Source: Xanthostigma xanthostigma (taxonomy: Eukaryota > Arthropoda > Insecta > Raphidioptera > Raphidiidae). From it: 64,000 nt of DNA. Numbering within the stretch: the first letter of the stretch is position 1; each line of letters opens with the position of its first letter. Where the stretch lies: NCBI GenBank assembly GCA_963575645.1, contig OY754464.1, forward strand, positions 46,862,192 through 46,926,191, written 5' to 3'. The position numbers and the translations under genes were made by a program. Shown piece after piece: positions 58,357 through 64,000 of the stretch. The notes under the pieces were generated by a model that worked only from the letters and a program-made list of their open reading frames with translations, made no database searches and was not told the DNA's origin.

Positions 58357-58657
58357 CAGTAGAACGCCGATTATCCGAATTAATTGGGACCGGGGTCGAT
58401 TTGGATAATCGGACATGTAGTGTCTTGCCTCTAGCTTTCAACCATAACAGCTGAAATATATCTGGACTCCAGCGAGTTCCAACTTTGACGTGTGCTGATA
58501 CCATTGTAGCGTCTACACGGCAATTGTCACTAGCATTTTTGTATTCTTGCGTTCCCACAAAACTTGTTTTTATTGAAAAATTACTTGGTTTTAATTTTTT
58601 ATATTACGCTTAGGACCGATTCGGTTAATAGGCGTTCGGATAATCGGCGTTCTACTG
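58357..58657. mobile_element. pogo/Tigger-like MITE, complete
   Basis: CAGTAGAACGCCGATTATCC and its near-exact inverse (23 bp or so), with TA at 58355-58356 and 58658-58659. 301 bp. A 70-codon minus frame covers part of it without a recognised domain. Confidence 0.9.
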
Positions 58658-58659
58658 TA

Positions 58660-59530
58660 ATAGTAAAAATTGTGTCTGTTAACCAGAATACTCGTTTAGT
58701 TCGTGATATGTAGAGGGTTTGCCAGATAAGTTTGTTAAAAATACCGAACACCGTTTCCATAATGAAAAGAAGTGTGTATGAAATTGAGGGTATATTTTTG
58801 TTAAACTACACACGGAAACATATTTGTATCGCTCATATGGACGATCAAGCAAGGTGTAATTCTGCGAGGATTACTACATTAGAATATAATACCGGAAGTT
58901 TCATTTTCCGGCTCTCTTTATTTTCCATTCGAACTCTTTTTATTATCCGTAAATACCAGACTGTGCGGTTAAATATTTGACATCTGGCAGTTCTAGATAA
59001 TGTAGCATAGTACTATCATAATTCTTTAAATACAGTATTAACAATTCATACATCATTAGAGTTGAGTATAAAATTGAATTTAAAATTTAAACTGGGTGCT
59101 TCGTGTTTACCTTTATCTAAACTGAGTAATTCGGCGTAGTACTATTCCGTTCGGCAAACATGAAACTGAGTAATACTCGGTACTCGTAACTTGTACTCGG
59201 CGTATCTTTATTACATATAAATATTTATAACTAGCCGCTGCCCTCACCGTTTAACTTTTTTTTTTATTATAATATGTCATCGTTAATATTTTAGAGTTGC
59301 CAAATGTTCCCTCATTCAATTGACTGAAATTTGATTTTACTTAACTTAAGGATTTTATTCGAATATATAAATGGGTAGTCTAATATAAGAAACCCTCTAT
59401 AAATAAAAAAATCTCTCGATTAATATTAGCATTACGAATGGGCTTGAGAAAAATTGAGTTTATAATTACATATTAAACCTGGCAATAAATGTTAAAGAAA
59501 CGAATTGCGTATTGTGTCTTTTTATTCAGT
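58660..59530. other. no gene seen
   Basis: A frame of 82 codons at 58732-58980 shows no domain. 'taactagccgctgccctc' at 59231 resembles an inverted Helitron 3' end, but nothing else of an element follows. Confidence 0.4.
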
Positions 59531-59532
59531 AA

Positions 59533-59770
59533 CTAGCTGTCCGGTCCAGCGGCGCCCGAATTTATTGATTGCCACTGTTTTTTACTGACTTACGTTGCAA
59601 AATTGGTCTCCATAAATGGCACTTTTTTAACGCGATAATATATAGCCTATGGCCATCCTGAAGATCCATTCTAAATATTAGTGAAAACATTTTTTTAAAT
59701 CGTATGAGTAGTTTCGGTGATTACCTCCTAGATCCCAACTTACAAACTTTACCTCTCACAAACCTTTTAA
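59533..59770 (-). mobile_element. non-autonomous Helitron-like element, minus
   Basis: The minus strand ends GGCGCCGCTGGACCGGACAG then CTAG (59533-59536). Its 5' part holds 'gagaggtaaagtttgtaagt' and 'gaggtaatcaccgaaactac', as in 37404-37601, but is longer by about 40 bp. Start not exact. Confidence 0.75.
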
Positions 59771-60655
59771 ATTTATATAACTGCATCGGAGAATGTAAAT
59801 TGTTATTTCCCAGCCTAAAATTATTTTTCAATGTACCGTTTTAATTTTTAACATCTTAATGTCACTGAGAGTTGGAAACGGTGACAGTGTTGTTGAGGTT
59901 TCAAATGTTCAAGCTGTTCGACATCTTAGTTTTTTTTTTTTATATTATCTCATTTCTAAATGGAAACATTCGGTTTACTATAGAATCATAACTAAAATCT
60001 GGGAAACATTGAAAAATTCGCAGCAGCGCAATATAATATTAACTTTTAGTTATTACTAGACTGACCCTGACGAAATTCGACAAAGTGAGAATATTTAAAA
60101 AAATACCTTAGAAGAAAAATCAGTAGTTTATTTGTTTTACTATAAAAAAACAATTCTGAACGCTCATTTTAAACATACTTGACTGCTTGCTTTCAGTTTC
60201 GCTGAGCAGTTTTCAAAACCTAATTCTTACATGTTTGTTCGGCTGAAAAAAATAATTTTTAGAGTACCTTTTAACTTTGAAGCATTAACACCAATTATTT
60301 TATTAAATTAAATTATATTAAAATCTCATCTCTCGACGGTGATTTTTGGACGTGGCGAGGCCTTAGCCCGTCATTTATTCCACGTTAATAAAAATACACC
60401 GAGAAAGAAAGCTGTACAGTTAATTTTTAAAATCAAAAGCTACGACACATTGGTCATTACATCCATCCACGAATGAGAAAGTACAATAATTATTGTAATT
60501 TGTGTGAAAATAAAAAAAAAGTGAACTTGTCTTCGTCTCTATATTATCTCCTTCAATTGCTCGGATTTGATCCCGCCTTTTAATAAGCGGGAAAATTTAT
60601 AGCAACTCTCTTTGAGAGATATGTTATAGTTTTTATGTAACAAATTTGGTAAAAT
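59771..60655. other. no gene seen
   Basis: The ATG frame at 59859 (MSLRVGNGDSVVEVSN) soon runs into poly-Phe and shows no donor site. I treat it as chance. Confidence 0.35.
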
Positions 60656-60663
60656 TTTACTGA

Positions 60664-60838
60664 ATTAACGCTTCCGATTTTGGCGTTTCGGGGGACTTTC
60701 TTATAACGGGGTGGTGTCGATACAATGGCGTTTTTTTTTTTTTTGCGCAAGGAAAGGGCGTTTCGGGGGAGTTCCTTAAAACAACGATAACGGGGTGGTT
60801 TTTGTGTTTTAAAATTCGCCAAAATCGGAAGCGGTAAT
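60664..60838. mobile_element. 175-bp MITE with inner direct repeat
   Basis: CGCTTCCGATTTTGGCG faces CGCCAAAATCGGAAGCG exactly. Inside, 'ggcgtttcgggggactttct' is followed by a second near-copy ('ggcgtttcgggggagttcct'), each with 'aacggggtggt'. Flanks suggest TTA/TAA or TA duplication. Confidence 0.8.
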
Positions 60839-61021
60839 TTATTAGATAAACTATTACCATAATTTCGCAGAATTTTCCAATAACACAAAATATACGTTAT
60901 CTATTCCATCTGGGTGAAACTAATAAACTATTGAAGTTAATAATTTTTTTTAATCTATTTTATTACGTTAATAAAATCCTAAAGTAAGTTTAGCTAAAAG
61001 TTAACACGACATTCATTGACT

Positions 61022-61054
61022 GTTAGGCGGTACGAAGTTCGCCCGGTCAGCTAG
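61022..61054 (+). mobile_element. Helitron-like 3' end
   Basis: GGCGGTACGAAGTTCGCCCG then GTCAGCTAG: a stem of GGCG and CGCC precedes CTAG, followed by T. The matching 5' end was not found. Confidence 0.55.
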
Positions 61055-61396
61055 TTTAGAATGTAAGCAACCTTTATTAATTATTGCGCTTCAACAAACC
61101 GTCTACGTTTCTCAGATTTTCGATTTTTATTCAAATCGACATATTATATTCTCGTTCTGTATAACAATAATATCAAATATAGTTTAAAAAGCATAGATGA
61201 GATTTTGAGAATAATAATTTGAGCCAACAAATAAGAAAAGAAAAAATAGTTGACAATCCATTGACAATTGATTGTATAATGGGGATGGGCACTGCCAAAC
61301 TTGAGCGCTAGAGAGGCCAGCTATATTATAACCTCCATGATTTGTGGACCATTCATAGTATAAAATAAATTTATTTAAAATAATAAATCATTGACA

Positions 61397-61546
61397 ATAC
61401 CGATATCTTGTGTTTATCAATGTTCAAATTATGAAGGTTTTGTATTTCCAAAGGATTTGGAACTGAAAAAGAAGAGGTTGCATGCTATCAGAAGGGAAAA
61501 AGCGCGTTTTCCTATAAAAACCAATCATAACTTAGGTAGCTACTAG
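61397..61546 (+). pseudogene. THAP zinc-finger N-terminal fragment, start codon lost
   Basis: Frame from ATA at 61397 reads IPISCVYQCSNYEGF, then VFPKDLELKKKRLHAIRR, then EKARFPIKTNHNLGSY and a TAG at 61544-61546. THAP domains begin MPxxC..xxC, contain FP.d...k..W...i.R and end with a Cys/His pair. Here the first codon is ATA instead of ATG, the Trp position is L, and the final C..H pair is not present, so a working C2CH finger is unlikely. The G/GTAGCT at 61535 could be a poor donor. It may be a dead gene copy, an exon, or a relic of a THAP-bearing transposase such as a P element. Confidence 0.7.
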
Positions 61547-61549
61547 CTA

Positions 61550-62285
61550 TATACGTGCCTGCTGCCATCTATATTACGTTTCTCATGTGCCCATCTCCAT
61601 TACAAAAAGTCTAGAAGTGAATATTACTGTGTTGTTTTTACCGACCGATCATAGATATACTATGCGACCGATACGCATATTTATAAAAACAACAGATTTT
61701 GATTTTCTCGCCTAAACTTGACACTATTATAGTAGGGAGCTCTAAAAATAAATATAGAAATTAGAAATATCAAGAGAGGGAAATACTCTGTCAGTCTGCT
61801 CTGTCCTTGGACTAGCTTTCTTATTGACTGTACAAATAAAGTGCACATTTCAAACGTTTCTTCAACTCATAAAAAAATAAAACTAAACAAACTGTTTTTC
61901 TGTTGTATGGGGGACACAGAGTGAGATTTTTTTTGTGTGCTATGCAGTTTTATTTTTACAATAACTATCACTTAAAAAAGAATTTTTTCGCAATATTATT
62001 TCGTGAATGTTTAGTACTTTGGTATTTTATGTTACTATTTTTGAAATGTGGTAACATTCAATTTAATCTTTAATTCACATAATATTACAGTTTTGAATAG
62101 CTTAGTTTAATTAAAAGTAAGTCATAAAATCTAATTAAAAGACATTCCATGTCAAGTTTCAAGAAATGAAAATAATAAGTATGTCAGATTTCCATGAATA
62201 CCTGCTTTATTTTTAAATAAATGTTTTGATAATTTTTATCAGTATTTTGTTTTTTGCATATTATAATACATTTGGTCCGTCATTA
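61550..62285. other. no gene seen
   Basis: AT-rich with no recognised frame or repeat end. Confidence 0.4.
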
Positions 62286-62287
62286 TA

Positions 62288-63455
62288 TTCAAAGCAATGG
62301 CACGTCAATCCGGTGTCGGAGAGGCAACCGGATGGCGAGTGGTAATCTGGGCCTATGAGTGGTGCAGAACCCCCTGGTAGCGGCCAAAGTGACCCCAAAT
62401 GGACGGGGGCGGCGATATGGGGGTGGGGCAAAATCGAAAAATGTTTGAAAACGCAACCGGATAAAAATGCGGTTGCATTGAAGGAAATACCCTAATTATA
62501 TAATAAAATTTTTTTGCCATCCGAAACACGCGGGCCGTTTTTGCACTAGCGAATAAAAAAAAATAAAAAAAAAACTGAAAAGGCAAGCGCTTCAAAATTA
62601 GTGAGCATACTTATTGACACCACCAAACGTTGAAAAAAAATTGCCATCCGATCCTGATGGGCAGTTTCGGAGAAACAACCCCTCAAAGTCGCCGAAAAAC
62701 CCTTTTTTTTCGATTTTTTCAACAATAGGTAAAAAAACACTAAAAATTGTTCAAATCGGATGGCATTCGAAATTTATACTGTCCTAAGTACAAATAATAT
62801 TGTGTATCAATGCCATCCGATTTCGATTAAATTTACCCCTATTTAGCCAACCCCCAAAACTCATGAAAATAACAATTTTATGCAGCGTATGGCATTATTT
62901 TTATTGTTATTGAGTTTTGGGGGTTGGCTAAATAGGGGTAAATTTAATCGAAATCGGATGGCATTGATACACAATATTATTTGTACTTAGGACAGTATAA
63001 ATTTCGAATGCCATCCGATTTGAACAATTTTTAGTGTGTTTTTTTACTTATTGTTGAAAAAATCGAAAAAAAAGGGTTTTTCGGCGACTTTGAGGGGTTG
63101 TTTCTCCGAAACTGCCCATCAGGATCGGATGTATGCTCACTAATTTTGAAGCGGTTGCCTTTTCAGTTTTTTTTTAAATTTTTTTTTTATTCGCTAGTGC
63201 AAAAACGGCCCGCGTGTTTCGGATGGCAAAAAAATTTTATTATATAATTAGGGTATTTCCTTCAATGCAACCGCATTTTTATCCGGTTGCCTTTTCAAAC
63301 ATTTTTCGATTTTGCCCCACCCCCATATCGCCGCCCCCGTCCATTTGGGGTCACTTTGGCCGCTACCAGGGGGTTCTGCACCACTCATAGGCCCAGATTA
63401 CCACTCGCCATCCGGTTGCCTCTCCGACACCGGATTGACGTGCCATTGCTTTGAA
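62288..63455. mobile_element. 1.17-kb fold-back element
   Basis: Begins TTCAAAGCAATGGCACGTC and ends with the inverse; TA lies at 62286-62287 and 63456-63457. Arms (about 62288-62872 and 62908-63455) are nearly identical inverted copies. The right arm lacks about 40 bp ('cgttgaaaaaaaattgcc' and before). The spacer is about 40 bp. The octamer GCCATCCG occurs nine times in both orientations. GC-rich blocks ('ccccacccccatatcgccgc') alternate with AT-rich ones. No transposase. Frames at 62353-62740 are palindrome artefacts. Confidence 0.92.
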
Positions 63456-63459
63456 TATT

Positions 63460-64000
63460 ACTAATAAGCCATTTATATATTTACACATTTTAATTAATGT
63501 TAAGTAGGTATTTTGTTTTTAATGGACATTTTGTGTTATTTTTATTATCACCGTATAAGCTTTTATTTGTAGCTAGTATATGTGTGTATTAAAGTGTATA
63601 TAGTGTTGGATTTTTTCTGGCTATTCTAATATAAAATCAAAAATCTATGGGGAAGTATTTAATTATTTAATAAATTTATACGTAATTAGAAGGACTTGAG
63701 ACCAAAAGTCGAAGAGGTTCATTAGACATAATATTAAGAGAATATCATTAAATTAAATGTAATGTGAAATCGGTGAAAATAATTAAAGGAAAACGAGCTG
63801 TCACTACGAACACACGAACCCAAATTTAAAATTAATGATTTTCAAATCGCCCTATCTCCGCGAAGCTTGATAAAATTTCGAGAAATGGACTTTTAGAACT
63901 TTGTACTTTTGTTTAATCAATTTTTTTTATCATTCCCTGCCATGTGCAAAAGGCCCGGTTTCACAATTTCTGACCAAAATTCTGTAACTTTCAGAATCAA
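63460..64000. other. no gene seen
   Basis: AT-rich to the window end; no frame or repeat end recognised. Confidence 0.4.

Noticed and set aside
62353-62740. Paired minus-strand frames of 80 and 64 codons
   Set aside because: They lie in one arm of the fold-back element and show no domain.
1-64000. LTR retroelements, Polintons or other virus-like elements
   Set aside because: No long direct terminal repeats, integrase, protease or capsid-like motif was recognised anywhere in the window.

Overview
The window is AT-rich eukaryotic intergenic or intronic DNA, built mostly of transposable elements. The mix suggests an arthropod, most likely an insect: Helitron-like elements ending in CTAG, R1/I-type and CR1-like LINE fragments, a Penelope-like element, mariner, hAT, piggyBac-like and pogo-like DNA transposons, tRNA-derived repeats and many TIR-only MITEs. 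The species cannot be fixed from sequence alone. I saw no bacterial operon, CRISPR array, rRNA gene, LTR retroelement or virus-like element.

Host coding content is very small. The best candidate is one exon at 57600-57730 (+). It has a splice acceptor, an in-frame stop before its ATG, a short basic N-terminal peptide and a strong donor, so the right-hand part of the window probably lies in the 5' introns of a gene running rightwards. A THAP zinc-finger N-terminus at 61397-61546 (+) has lost its start codon and is probably a relic. An unrecognised 116-codon frame lies at 3887-4237 (-).

Layout. 1-480: R1-like LINE fragment. 540-2750: decayed tandem repeat families. 5.1-10 kb: tRNA-Gly-like remnant, hairpin MITE, GC-rich TA-flanked MITE, and a hAT element with a perfect 8-bp duplication. 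10-21.8 kb: several recurring non-coding families, including a TTAA-flanked MITE split by a 4.2-kb TTAA-flanked element that holds a third element, and a solo intact copy of the same MITE. 22.6-24.2 kb: decayed mariner interrupted by a Penelope-like insertion. 25-26.3 kb: CR1-like LINE 3' end. 27.4-32 kb: head-to-head Helitron-like ends enclosing LINE, SINE-like and palindromic elements, then a 1.8-kb TIR element. 32.4-38.5 kb: two Helitrons with both ends and several TIR elements. 39-41 kb: LINE RNase H region with a double palindrome, a second CR1-like LINE tail and a Helitron-like end. 42-44 kb: hairpins and a 1-kb long-TIR element. 44.3-48.9 kb: a three-level nest of elements. 50.7-54.5 kb: two arrays of one 120-bp satellite in opposite orientation. 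55.0-56.3 kb: a nearly complete mariner transposon. 57.6-61.5 kb: the exon, a pogo-like MITE and the THAP relic. 62.3-63.5 kb: a 1.17-kb fold-back element.

No multi-gene system is visible. The notable features are structural: datable nesting of insertions, precise target duplications, and a high density of long inverted repeats that could form double-stranded RNA if transcribed. Family names rest on motifs, ends and target duplications read by eye; no database search was possible.
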